DNA from: Chloromonas sp. AAM2
Lineage: Eukaryota > Chlorophyta > Chlorophyceae > Chlamydomonadales > Chlamydomonadaceae
Reading direction: 5' to 3'
Assembly: GCA_004335635.1 (NCBI GenBank)
Contig: QAXH01003762.1
Location: 1 to 24,299 of the forward strand
DNA length: 24,299 nt
Part shown: in pieces, positions 1 to 8,835 of the stretch
How the letters are laid out: every line of letters starts with the position of its first letter
Position numbering within the stretch: the stretch's first letter is position 1
Translations under genes and position numbers: made by a program
The notes under the pieces: generated by a model
What the model was told of the DNA's origin: nothing
What the model saw: the letters and a program-made list of their open reading frames with translations, nothing else
Databases searched by the model: none

Positions 1-831
1 ACGCCAACTGCCTGCTGTGCACCGCATACCATCCGAGCATGAAGAAGCGCGCCGACCGCCTGTGTGACAAGTGCAGCGAAGACGGTGCGTTGCAGCTGGA
101 GACGCCCATCCGCAATCAGAAGGTGATGCAGACCCTGTTGGAGAAGCCCGTGATTGAGTGCACCGGGTACCATGTGGAGGTCGAGCAGCCGGAGTTCCGG
201 ATCGAGGGTCGTCGCGTTGACTACAAGGTGAACGCTTACGAGCAGCGCTCTGACGGCACCCGGCCCGTCCACACCGACGCACATCATGTACCTGGAGTTG
301 GACCGCGAGCACAACGACATCGCTGACCGTCCGCGGACTCGCAGGATCGGCAACTACATGTACGGATTGTGGCAGGAGCATCACGGCAAGCCTACCCATG
401 TCTGGCAAGCGCTACTGCGTTGTAATCAGAGCGGCGAGTACATGGATTCCCGTGGCGTCGTGCACAAAGACGCGCAGAACCACACCCCGACCCACATCCG
501 CCATCTGGTGCTGCGTGAGTGCTTCGTCGGGTGGCTGCGTCACACCAAGTGCGCCGGCCCCACCGTGACCCATGTGAACGGCTATCCCCGCGTGTTCGCG
601 TTGTATCTGTTCTATCGCAATGTGCGGCTGTGCGTGGCGAACAGCGCATGTGCCTATGGCCCTCCCCAGCTGCCCAGTGGCAACCTGGTGGACTGGTACG
701 GCATGGGCCCGTTCTGGCGCAAGTCCGCCGAGAGTGCCGTCCCCTGCCTGCCGCTGCGTGAGCAGGTGATTCTCCCACTCTGGCCTGGCATCGCCCGGGT
801 GAACGATAAGGAGGGCGGCGAGGCGGCGTAG
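1..831 (+). pseudogene. Partial nuclease-like gene of algal/giant-virus type, interrupted by a frame break
   Basis: The reading frame is open from the left edge, so the 5' end lies outside the window. It begins with a possible zinc site, C-x2-C then C-x2-C (NCLLC and CDKCS). From about 180 to 430 it shows the pattern RRVDY, then HHV, then YLELDREHND, an R-rich stretch and LLRCN. This order of R-x-D, E-x-D-x-x-H and a late R-x-N resembles a protein family I know from algae and large algal DNA viruses, which may have a restriction-endonuclease-like fold. The first frame runs to about 286 and the second continues the same protein to the stop at 829-831, so one base appears to be missing near 285-288. 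The segment is visibly richer in G and C than its right flank. Family assignment is from remembered motif order only. The break could be a real mutation or an assembly error. Confidence 0.5.
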
Positions 832-899
832 CCATCGCGATCGCGACTTGGTACACGGTGCTATTTCGAGGGAGGCTAGTCAGACCATACTTTTGGGCG

Positions 900-1024
900 T
901 TAGTTCTCAAGTTCTATGAAAGTTCTCAGAGTTCTCATGAAAGTTCTCATAGTTCTCATGAAACTTCTCAAGGTTTCCCAGCAAAGTTCTCAGAGTTCTC
1001 AGCAAAGTTCTAAGAGTTCTCAGT
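900..1024. repeat. Degenerate AGTTCTCA tandem repeat
   Basis: Units of AGTTCTCA, separated by short spacers such as TGAA, GCAA or G, recur about ten times directly downstream of the nuclease-like gene. No reading frame uses the array. It begins close to the point where base composition drops. Confidence 0.85.
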
Positions 1025-2061
1025 GAGAGGACACAGTGTAACACACTGAGTGGTTTTTGAGTCCATGACGACCGTGTTTTTCCAAGCTTGTCTTGGTGCG
1101 CGACTCGGAACGGCTATATGGTCTTGCATTCTGCTTCTCAGGCCATAAGACACAGTGCGCGAGCAGATGTGGTCGAAAATATCAGTAGTTCTCTTCAGTT
1201 CCTGCCATGAGAACTGGGGGGGACAAAAAGTTGTTATATCTCTGGGCCCCGCCACATTTTCATCAAAACAAAGCAATGTCACGGTGCAGTCTGCTCATAC
1301 GGCCTCGTAGGCTTGCTTTGTTTGCACAGCTACTCAATGTGCGCAATGTTATTCAATAAAAACTAGTTTTTCAAAAGTGTAACTGCTAGAATTCAATCTT
1401 GCTGAAACGCACTCTCACAATTGCAACGACATGGCTTCTTGCATGCCGCTCCTGCCATTGATTTGCATGCTTGCTTTAAACTTCAGCTTGTCATTTTGTA
1501 AAAATTGTCCGCGGCTTTGACAAATGTTGGCCTCTTTCTTTCGCCCCTGCATGGATGAGGAGTCCAAACACTCTAACACCCGGCCAGTACTGAAGGCTTT
1601 TCAGCCCTGAAGACGTGCAGTCATCATTCTGATCCTTAGCAGCCACTTATAATCCTGGCAAGTGCACACACGCTGGCACGCGGGTTTTTTTCCTCACGCT
1701 AGTAGCGCAAATTTTCAATTGACAGGCGCAGGTGGTCATGCAGACATCTGCATGGACGCATGGGCTCGTGCTGTGACCACTGGGTCATGTGTGGGAGCAA
1801 GCCGCATGGGAAGCCCTACATGGATGCATGGGCTCGTCCTGTGACCGCTGGGCCATGCATGCTGCTGCATGAGGACAAGCTGCAGGTGGCAGCTCCATTA
1901 TTTTCAAGCGCGTCGCTTGCTTCGGCCATTGGCTCTACAATATTTGAAGCCCACGTGCGTCGTTTGCACATTGCAACCGCAAGAAGTGACGTCCTCCTGA
2001 ACGTTGAATCGACAGCATCACAGCTGTCAGTGGAAACGGCAGAAGTATTCTGCCAAATACC
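1025..2061. other. Stretch without a supported gene
   Basis: I see no exon with splice signals and no recognisable protein here. The only structure is an imperfect 39-bp direct duplication. A weak plus-strand frame from about 1760 continues into the proline-coding repeat downstream, but nothing supports it as a gene. Confidence 0.5.
1751..1857. repeat. Imperfect 39-bp direct duplication (1751-1789 and 1819-1857)
   Basis: Both copies read CATGGAyGCATGGGCTCGT and continue through CTGTGACC to GGGyCATG, with four mismatches over 39 bp. The copies are separated by 29 bp. Confidence 0.85.
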
Positions 2062-2730
2062 TCAACGCTTAAAACAACTTCTACCTCGCCCAGGGCGTCC
2101 TCCACCCGAACCGCCCGGACCACCGGAACCGCCCGAACCACCGGAACCACCGGAGCCACCGGAGCCACCGGAACCGTCAGAACCACCAGAACCACCCGAT
2201 GCTGTGGGCGGTGAGCGGTTCACGTTCTGGGGTAGAGAGCCGGTTGCAGTAGGCGGAGGTGGAGAGTGGGTTGATGAAGTGGGCCGTGGTGGTGGTGAGC
2301 GATTTGCAATAGGAGGTGGTGAGCGGGCTTCAGTAGGCGGAGGTGGAGAGCGGGTTGCCGTAGGCGGTGGCGGTGAGCGGCTTGCAGTGGGCGGTGGCGA
2401 GCGTGTTTCAGCAGGCGGCGGTGGCGAGCTTGATTGAGTACGCGGAGGTGGTAAACGGGATGAAGTAGGTGGAGGCGGTGGGCGGCGGGATGAAGTAGAT
2501 GAGGGAGGTGGTGGTGGGCGGCGGGTTGAGCTAGAAGGGGGAGGTGGTGGTGGGCGGCGGGTTGAGTTTGACGGCGGAGGTGGAGAGGAAGACGATGGAG
2601 AAGCGGAGGCAGATGCCAACCATGGAATGGACAAGCTAGTGAGATCATAGGTGGCCGAGGTGGTGCATCCGGCTGAACGAGCAGGCCTGCGGTTTGATTT
2701 ATGATGAACAACAAACTGTATTACTTTCAC
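2062..2730 (-). CDS. Proline-rich SPPPP-type ORF (wall-protein-like) in minisatellite DNA
   Basis: On the minus strand an open frame of about 220 residues contains many SPPPP, RRPPPPP and RSPPP blocks from 2600 down to 2210. It ends with Gly-Ser-Gly repeats from 2195 to 2090 and a basic tail. Such blocks are typical of hydroxyproline-rich extracellular matrix proteins of green algae. No ATG or signal peptide precedes it. The sequence reads into the frame through a possible acceptor (CCGCAG) near 2692, so it could be a terminal exon, but the phase does not fit the YHYH gene just upstream. The plus strand is also open here and encodes PPEPPEPP followed by GGGGER repeats, so the true coding strand is not settled. 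Confidence 0.35.
   Translation of the reverse strand: MKVIQFVVHHKSNRRPARSAGCTTSATYDLTSLSIPWLASASASPSSSSPPPPSNSTRRPPPPPPSSSTRRPPPPPSSTSSRRPPPPPTSSRLPPPRTQSSSPPPPAETRSPPPTASRSPPPPTATRSPPPPTEARSPPPIANRSPPPRPTSSTHSPPPPTATGSLPQNVNRSPPTASGGSGGSDGSGGSGGSGGSGGSGGSGGPGGSGGGRPGRGRSCFKR
2085..2590. repeat. Proline/glycine-coding minisatellite
   Basis: Two repeat types adjoin. At 2100-2200 a 9-bp unit (CCACCGGAA-like) is iterated. From 2210 to about 2590 longer units built on GGCGGTGG..GAGCGG alternate. Both strands stay open because the repeats lack stop codons in two frames. Confidence 0.8.
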
Positions 2731-2809
2731 ACATGATTGAGTTCAAGCAAGCGCAGGCATCATTACACACACGCCTATGCTGTTTAGCGTGATTAAGCAA
2801 GGCCAGGCA

Positions 2810-2819
2810 TTATTGCACG

Positions 2820-2855
<36 letters not shown>

Positions 2856-5332
2856 CTACTCGCTGGGCAAGCGGCATGCGTCAGCTCCATCTCCTCGTCT
2901 ACGTTGCAGAACGGTTCTTCGGACGTGTTGCTGCCTTGTATGACAGCGCCTAGCTCGACACAGATGGGCCTTCCCATGATAAAACAATGTCTCTTGTTTG
3001 CTGCCTACCTGCTGGAGACCGTCCTGAACAAGCCTTAGCAACAGAACGTGACGTTGTAAGATGTGAAACCCAGCGTTTCCCACCTGTGGTTGATGAGGGT
3101 GCTGGACGTGATGTCCCCCTTGAGGCAGACCACAGTGAAGGGGTACTCGGTCAGAGTCTCGAACATATGATAATGGTAGTACGCTGCAAGCACACCAGCC
3201 ACAGCAACAGTAAAATGTTTATCGCCAACTTATTGAACATACATGGTAGTGGTAGTACTCAAAGAATGGCAGTCAAGTTGCTGACTTCCAGTTGGTACAG
3301 CGGATTCATAAACAGTGACTCACAGTGACTCATGTGCTTGTAATACAGATGGCATTGGTGGCCGCACATTTGCTGTGGGTTTGGGATCCGTTACACTCAC
3401 AGAGATCTGAAGAGTGACCTCGGCATTCATCCAGATCTGTGGGAGCCACACCACCCGCGCCATAAGGGCCGTACAGAGGGAAACCGTCTCCCATGATGGC
3501 GAAAATGGTCGAGTGGCCACCTGAGGGGTTAGAAAACTCGCACGTGCTGCCGAGGTGGTAGTGATAACCGGCGACGCTCGAGTGACCCTGCAAAGCGTTT
3601 GTGAACAGCACGCCATTATCATACAGTTACCTATAATTCAGTTGCTGTAACGCCAGTGCGTGTGCCAACCATGTTTGCGCCCTGAAGGTGCTCAGGGTTA
3701 GTTAGGGCGGTATCCAGCCTCGTCACTTGCATGGCTTGCTAGCATTCACGCTCGGTGCATGCGGACCCCTTTGAATCAATTTACATCACATGTTTCAACA
3801 TTGGGCGCAGGCATGTAGTGGGTTAAGAAAGGAGGCTACTTGCATCCAGCTCGAGCGCTGGCATGGCATGCATTGTGTACTGTCGCACGTCTCGTTGTGG
3901 GGTTACGGCAATTACCACTCAGCAACTTACAGAGCAGGAATCGAAGCTTTTGCCTTCATACGCATATGCGTCTCGCCCCTCACTGTCATTTGCATCATAC
4001 AGGGGCACGCCTGCAAAGCGCAAGCATGCAGTTTGACTGGTCTTGTCACATGACCTGGCACCACACTGCCGAACACAATCAGAGACGAAAGCATGTTTAT
4101 CGCATGGTGGCATTGATCACGGTTTGTCTTGATGTTTGTGTCCAGTACATCACAGCTGACAGCTTAGGGACCTGGTTTGCTGGCCTCCTTCCTTTGGACC
4201 GTCGCTCAAGCCGTGACAGCTCGGTTTTGCTTCCTTGCTCAGGTTACGTCAGGGCGGTACCCGTCCCGCATCCTGCTGCAAGTAGATATCTGTAAGAGGC
4301 GAACCAGCGCCCAGAGCCAAAGAGCAAAGTTTGAGTGCACTGCCAATGGCTTACCATTCATGGCGAGCCCAATGGTGGCCACTGTGTAGTAGCTGCTGCT
4401 TGGATCCTGGTACCATTGGGGTGTGGTACAAAGGGTGGGCTTGGCTGGGGCACTGCAGGCAGATGAAATAGCACACATGATGAACAGCACGAAAAAAAAG
4501 TCAAGCGAAGTCAAGTTACACTTGCAAGCTGTCAACCAGCACTGGATCAGACCCCAGCGCTTGCTCAGGGAACATCAATATCAATGCAACTGGCGGCAGA
4601 ACTTACTAAACGGAAATATTCTGGTATGTGGGGCTGTGGACCGTCTGCTTCTCGTATGGCGAGTATTCAGGACAGCCACTCGCGGTGATGTACCTGCATG
4701 GCAGCGCAAGACGCCGGTTTGATGCGACATCACACAAATCGAGACCTGAGATTGTCGGTCTGGTGCGGCATGACAGCGAGAGCTAAGATAACAGCTTAGA
4801 AGGCCTTGACGGCGGTGATCAGAAGCATTGTGAAGCGTGTCGTGTTGAGTGTTTCGGCCAGGCACTGCAATGCGGGTACAGGAGCTACGAAGTGCATAGG
4901 AATTGCAGAGCGTACAGAGAATTCCAACCACAACAAGCCGTACGGTCACGGATTAAAAGAAAACCCTCAACCATCGCTGATCGGTGATTAATCAATATTG
5001 CGCACAGTTATCACTTCTTTGCAATCACGAGTTTCATCCCGTACGGTGCGTGGATGTGTCTCAGCAAGCCCTTTGACTTTTTTCTTCCGCAAGCAGCAGT
5101 TCCTAGCATCGTACAGATGATCAGCAGCGGATTGGCAAAGGGTAATCCGTCCACACCAAGCAGACCAGCTTTTGCGGCCTGGTCGCGTGTCAAGTCAAAC
5201 CCACCTCCTGCTTCCAGAAACATAAGACGAAGTTTCCACGCCATTGCCATCCGGGCAGCTGATGGATCCCTGGACGATGGCGAGCGCAGACACAAGGCTG
5301 ATCGCCAACAAGATAATGCCGTACTTCGGCAT
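2810..5332 (-). CDS. Secreted YHYH-domain protein, six exons
   Basis: Exons on the minus strand are 5332-5205, 4452-4355, 4010-3931, 3587-3401, 3183-3084 and 2969-2810, giving 250 residues with all phases matching. Residues 1-24 form a signal peptide (MPKYGIILLAISLVSALA). The YHYH family (PF14240-like) is recognised by MNGVPLYDA near 74-81, a Tyr/Asp-rich stretch ending FDSC, GHSS then YHYH at 110-113, GDGFPLYGPYG at 135-145, LDEC at 154-157 and a second YHYH at 167-170. The function of this family is not established to my knowledge, and the conserved His and Cys suggest a metal-binding or disulfide-bonded extracellular fold. The last exon adds an acidic segment with a glycosylation site (N212) and ends in Leu-Ser repeats read from a microsatellite. 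A possible 25-nt exon at 3033-3009 could replace this ending, so the last exon is the least certain part. Confidence 0.85.
2826..2854. repeat. (GA)n microsatellite
   Basis: An uninterrupted GA run of about 14 units lies inside the last proposed exon of the YHYH gene. On the coding strand it reads as alternating Leu and Ser just before the stop codon. Confidence 0.9.
3689..3713 (-). repeat. Intronic dispersed element, copy 1
   Basis: The plus strand reads TGCTCAGGGTTAGTTAGGG followed by CGGTA. It lies in intron 3 of the YHYH gene. Related copies are at 4236-4260, 9950-9974 and 23309-23331, all in introns of minus-strand genes. Transcript-sense core: TACCGCCCT..C.TAAC.CTGAGCA. Confidence 0.65.
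4236..4260 (-). repeat. Intronic dispersed element, copy 2
   Basis: The plus strand reads TTGCTCAGGTTACGTCAGGG followed by CGGTAC, preceded by a pyrimidine-rich stretch (TTTTGCTTCC). It lies in intron 2 of the YHYH gene. Confidence 0.7.
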
Positions 5333-5598
5333 CCCTGCTATCCCAAAAAAAGAGCAGGTCGTGGCGTCGTGATCAATACCACAGCCGAGCAACCTGAAGC
5401 CCTGGACGGTGAACGGAAAACCTGGTCCACGAGAAGCTGGACCGAAGGGAAGTGGTAAAACTGGTTCAACTAGAAACGCTTTCGTGTACGGCAACGCAAA
5501 GCACTCGACGCACTCTGTCACAGTACTCTTCAGGAGTACTCTTCAGAAGCCCTCGCCATTACATAGGCCACAGCCCCGCCTTTCGTTACCCAACGGAA

Positions 5599-5632
5599 AA
5601 AAAGATGTTTGCTAGTTCTGGGACAATTCCTT
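5599..5632 (+). repeat. FWDN-type dispersed element, copy 1
   Basis: GAAAAAAAGATGTTTGCTAG is followed by TTCTGGGACAATT. The same core occurs at 15127-15163 on the plus strand and 16150-16185 on the minus strand. One frame of each copy reads VC-x-FWDN, here broken by a stop codon. This could be the debris of a transposon coding region, but that is unproven. Confidence 0.65.
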
Positions 5633-6483
5633 GTGTCCAGGTGTCTAATTCTGTGGAGAAGTAGTATTTCAAGATTACCTGTCCATACTAAGTTTTCATA
5701 AACGGTGATGAATGTTTGCATATGTGGTAGTCGGGTCAAACTTGCAGTGCTATTGTCATGCTTTGTAGCCGCTGTTGCCTTGTAGGCGCTCTGGACAATT
5801 ATAAGTAACCTATAGTAGTACGTTCCATTTGATTATACTCAGATTTGTGCGCCTTCAAGGTTTGCAGGAAGTTACTACGGAGGCCACAATCACTAGGATC
5901 CCTCTGTTTCTGGGTGATATATTGCTGCCCCTGTTCTGCCAGTATGCAGGCAGCGTGGTATGTGTATTGTTACCCTCAACGTATTTCACACATGCGCCTG
6001 TGCCCCGCCAGCAGTGGCTAGACAATTTACGCAAGCATGATCGCCTGCTTCTTGTACCTAGCACTGCCGGGCCTACCACAGTAGAGCACACTTGGTTCTT
6101 CTGGTTTGCAAGTGCATGGGCTAGTCACGCCTTGCGCCAACCAGTTCTTGCCAAGTCCTTGTGCCCGCAGAAGCAGCCCCAGGTGGAACTGATTCTTTGC
6201 CACCTGACATAGCATATACCAAAGATTCGGCTGGGGGTGGGTCTGGGGAAATCATCCAAGGCTTCACCCCCGATCTTTTCACAGACTTGCAGAGTCAAGT
6301 TAGGAAGCTAGTCCTAGTACTCATATATATAGTCCTCGTACTTACTATAGGTTACAGCAAAGTTCTTTTCCGCCTTGTGTTTGCTGTAACCAGACCCGTT
6401 CGCTGTAACCATGGCACAGCGCTTGCTCTATGTACACCAGGAGTGCCCACATGCACCACATTTGTTTTAGCCATGTTCACGTC

Positions 6484-6600
6484 TTACGAGGAGGGAGTGC
6501 ACACCATTAAGCACGGCGTCCAACGCAAACATCAACTACTTTCGCAAATCGCAAAAATTTCTCTTAGTAAAGGGGAATCTGACCGTGTCAGCAAGGGGTG
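6484..6600 (+). repeat. RPA34-flanking direct repeat, copy 1
   Basis: This segment of about 117 bp matches 8508-8621 closely (shared blocks GGAGGGAGTGCACACCAT, CAACGCAAACATCAACTACT and GGGGAATCTGACCGTGTCAG). Both copies keep one open frame ending in GESDRVSKG and a TGA. A length difference in the middle is three bases and keeps frame, so the repeat may derive from coding DNA. The two copies lie on either side of the RPA34-like gene. Confidence 0.85.
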
Positions 6601-6778
6601 ATGCCCAAGACTTAGCAGGTTTCTGGCAGCTTCTTGGGAGACAACGCCTGTGTCTACGATTCACTGCTCCACAGACGTCACAGGCCACGCCATCTATTGA
6701 TGAAGTCTGCAGTGAATGTCTTTGGAAACTATTGCTCTTTAACACTGCGCTTGCCGGCAGCCCAAAACCCGCTACGCT

Positions 6779-8317
6779 CTATGCATCATCACTCTTATGC
6801 CGCTTCAACTTCTTCTCACTCTTGTTGTCTTTGTGCTTGTCTTTCTTCTCACTCTTCTTCTCCTTCTTCTGCTTCTTCTCACTCTTCTTCTCCTTTTTCT
6901 CACTCTTTTTCTCACTCCTCTTCTCATCATCATTTTCCAACACCACAGCTGTGGCCCCATCACCGCCACCCTGCTGGCCTCCCTCCTCATCCACGTGATC
7001 GGTTTCTTCCCGCAACCGTTTCTGTCCTGATCCCACCACCTTCCCTCGCACACTCAAGCCACCTTCATGCTTCTCTCGCCCTTCCTCCTCCTGCTGCTCT
7101 TGTTGCTGCTCCTGCTGCTTCTGCTTCTGTTGCTTGGGGGCATTTCCCTCCCCACATGCCACGCCTGGCCCATGCACTCTAGCCATGACCATGCGGCGTT
7201 TGACAGGTACGGTGACAGGTTGTCCGTTGGTAGGGTTGTCAGAGGGCAGCACAACCACTACTTGGCTTCCAGCAGCCACAGCACCGGCTGGAATGTCCTC
7301 ACGAAGCTGATAGGAGGAACCTGCAGGCGTTTTTCAAGCGATGCTGGGGGCATAGCTATGAATGCCATGTACGGATGATCATGCTGATGGTATGAAGTCA
7401 AGTGCGGGGCACCCAACACAACGCACACTGCAATAGTAAAGAAGGCAGAAAAAGCCCTGCGGTTGACCACGATCAGTTCTACTGTTCCATGCATGTGTGC
7501 ATGCATGCATAAGAAGTGCATGACTGGCAAATGCCGTCGCCCTCCGGCTACATCATGCTCACATTCCATGAAATTATGTGTGAGTCCGTTTTCTGTGATG
7601 GCTTTCCCACCTGCTACGGTGATCGCGGCTGGTGCTCTTGAGTTGGGCACCGACAGTTCCAGGCCCGACAGGGATTGGAGAGGGACCTGCGGTGCACAAA
7701 CTCAAGTGCATGGATAACATCCATATGCCTGCAGTACACATGCACAATTTGAGAATTGAAAACAGAGGCTTCAGATGAGGCACAGACGCATGGATCCTGA
7801 CAAGGACTGGAGAGGCTTCCGCATGCCTAGAGACAAATGCGCGGAAGCGCCTATGCTGAGTGCACAAGCACAGTGAGTTTGCGCGTGCAGCACACAAACA
7901 CAACTTGCAAGGCGGGAGGCAGTGGCACACAAACATGCATGCAAACACGGATGAGGCCACGACACATGGATGCATGCAAGGCCTGACAGTGACTAGGCCC
8001 AGTAAGCGGCAGTGCAAAGAAACTACCTGCAGCATGTGTGTAGGAGCATGGGCCTGAGATAGATCGGAGCAGGCAGGCTGATTTCAGGCAGGCCACCCGA
8101 TGCAGCCATCAGCAAGGGTATGCACGTTCCGATGATTGGACCCAGCACCCACCGACGATGGCATTTGTATCAGCCACAGCTCCAGATTGGGATCTTTCGC
8201 CGCCTGTTGCAAGATGGTTGCTGGCTGCTTCGTAACCTTAGCCGCACGCGCGGGCACGTAGGACTGTTGCGGCGGCACCCCTGCTTGCCCTTCCGGAGCG
8301 GCTGCCTGCTTCGCCAT
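6779..8317 (-). CDS. RNA polymerase I subunit RPA34-like protein, three exons
   Basis: Exons on the minus strand are 8317-8153, 7686-7611 and 7320-6779, giving 260 residues with matching phases. In yeast and animals the RPA34/PAF49 subunit pairs with RPA49 on RNA polymerase I and helps rRNA synthesis in the nucleolus. The sequence shows a basic, Gln/Pro-rich N-terminus, then LELWLIQMP (45-53) followed by LSGLELSVP. This matches the usual RPA34 pattern of LW.I..P, then L.G..L.LP. A beta-rich stretch follows (AAGSQVVVVLPSD). The C-terminus is a Gln/Glu-rich linker and a long Lys-rich tail of KKSEKK repeats, as in other RPA34 proteins. Intron 1 ends in a normal CAG acceptor and the ATG at 8317 is the only nearby start. 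The assignment rests on motifs and architecture, since this subunit is poorly conserved. Confidence 0.7.
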
Positions 8318-8835
8318 CTTTGAGTAGTGCGGACGCAATTCTCCAAAGTAGACAGGGTTACTGTAGGCGGTCACAAGCACCACGGCATGTCGTGCGGAGG
8401 CCGTTGCAAGAGTCCGTTACTGCACGAATTCGGATGCCTTTGACTGTCTGCTGACACGTGGCCGCACTGCCTCAGGGAAAAATAAAATTCTCATCCTCAT
8501 CATCTTGTTACAAGGAGGGAGTGCACACCATGGAGCACGTCCAACGCAAACATCAACTACTTGCACAAATTGCAAAAGTTTCTTCTAGTCAAGGGGAATC
8601 TGACCGTGTCAGCAAGGGGTGGTGAGGCCCTTGTGGCCATCACCCCACAGAACATCTTGTCAGGATGCATAATTCAAATGGAAAAATGTCTGCCTGCGTC
8701 TCTCTGTATGCCTGCCAAGCCCAACGGTGTGTGGAGCTAGCAAGACCACCGCAAGTCATAGGGTCATGTCCAGCCCTGCCTAGAAAGATCATGGGCTCAG
8801 AGATTACGTGTCAGCAAGATTCCAAGAAATTCAAA
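8318..8835. other. Intergenic stretch between RPA34-like and ARMC6 genes
   Basis: This contains the upstream region of the RPA34-like gene, the second copy of the flanking repeat (8508-8621) and the region 3' of ARMC6. I see no exon here. Confidence 0.6.
8508..8621 (+). repeat. RPA34-flanking direct repeat, copy 2
   Basis: It is in the same orientation as the copy at 6484-6600 and similar over its full length, with scattered substitutions and one three-base difference. It lies between the RPA34 start and the ARMC6 stop. Confidence 0.85.

Larger units (their letters stand above)
5333..6778. other. Stretch with no supported gene; contains two dispersed repeats
   Basis: This is the gap between the YHYH start and the RPA34 stop. 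It holds a short tandem duplication of AGTACTCTTCAG at 5521-5547, one copy of the FWDN element and one copy of the RPA34-flanking repeat. Plus-strand frames at 5829-6212 and 6161-6601 look moderately protein-like, and the second is preceded by a possible acceptor (TGCCCGCAG, 6162-6170). I recognise no domain in either and could not connect them to an ATG. Confidence 0.4.

Noticed and set aside
3600..3680. A possible YHYH exon and frame break (frame containing TRTGVTATE next to YDNGVLF)
   Set aside because: It needed a 10-nt insertion or an in-frame stop. The exon at 4010-3931 supplies the missing conserved segment in perfect phase to 3587-3401, so this stretch is intron.
6585..7378. Plus-strand Leu/Ser/Phe-rich ORFs that look like membrane proteins
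   Set aside because: They are antisense shadows of the Lys- and Gln-rich tail of the RPA34-like gene.
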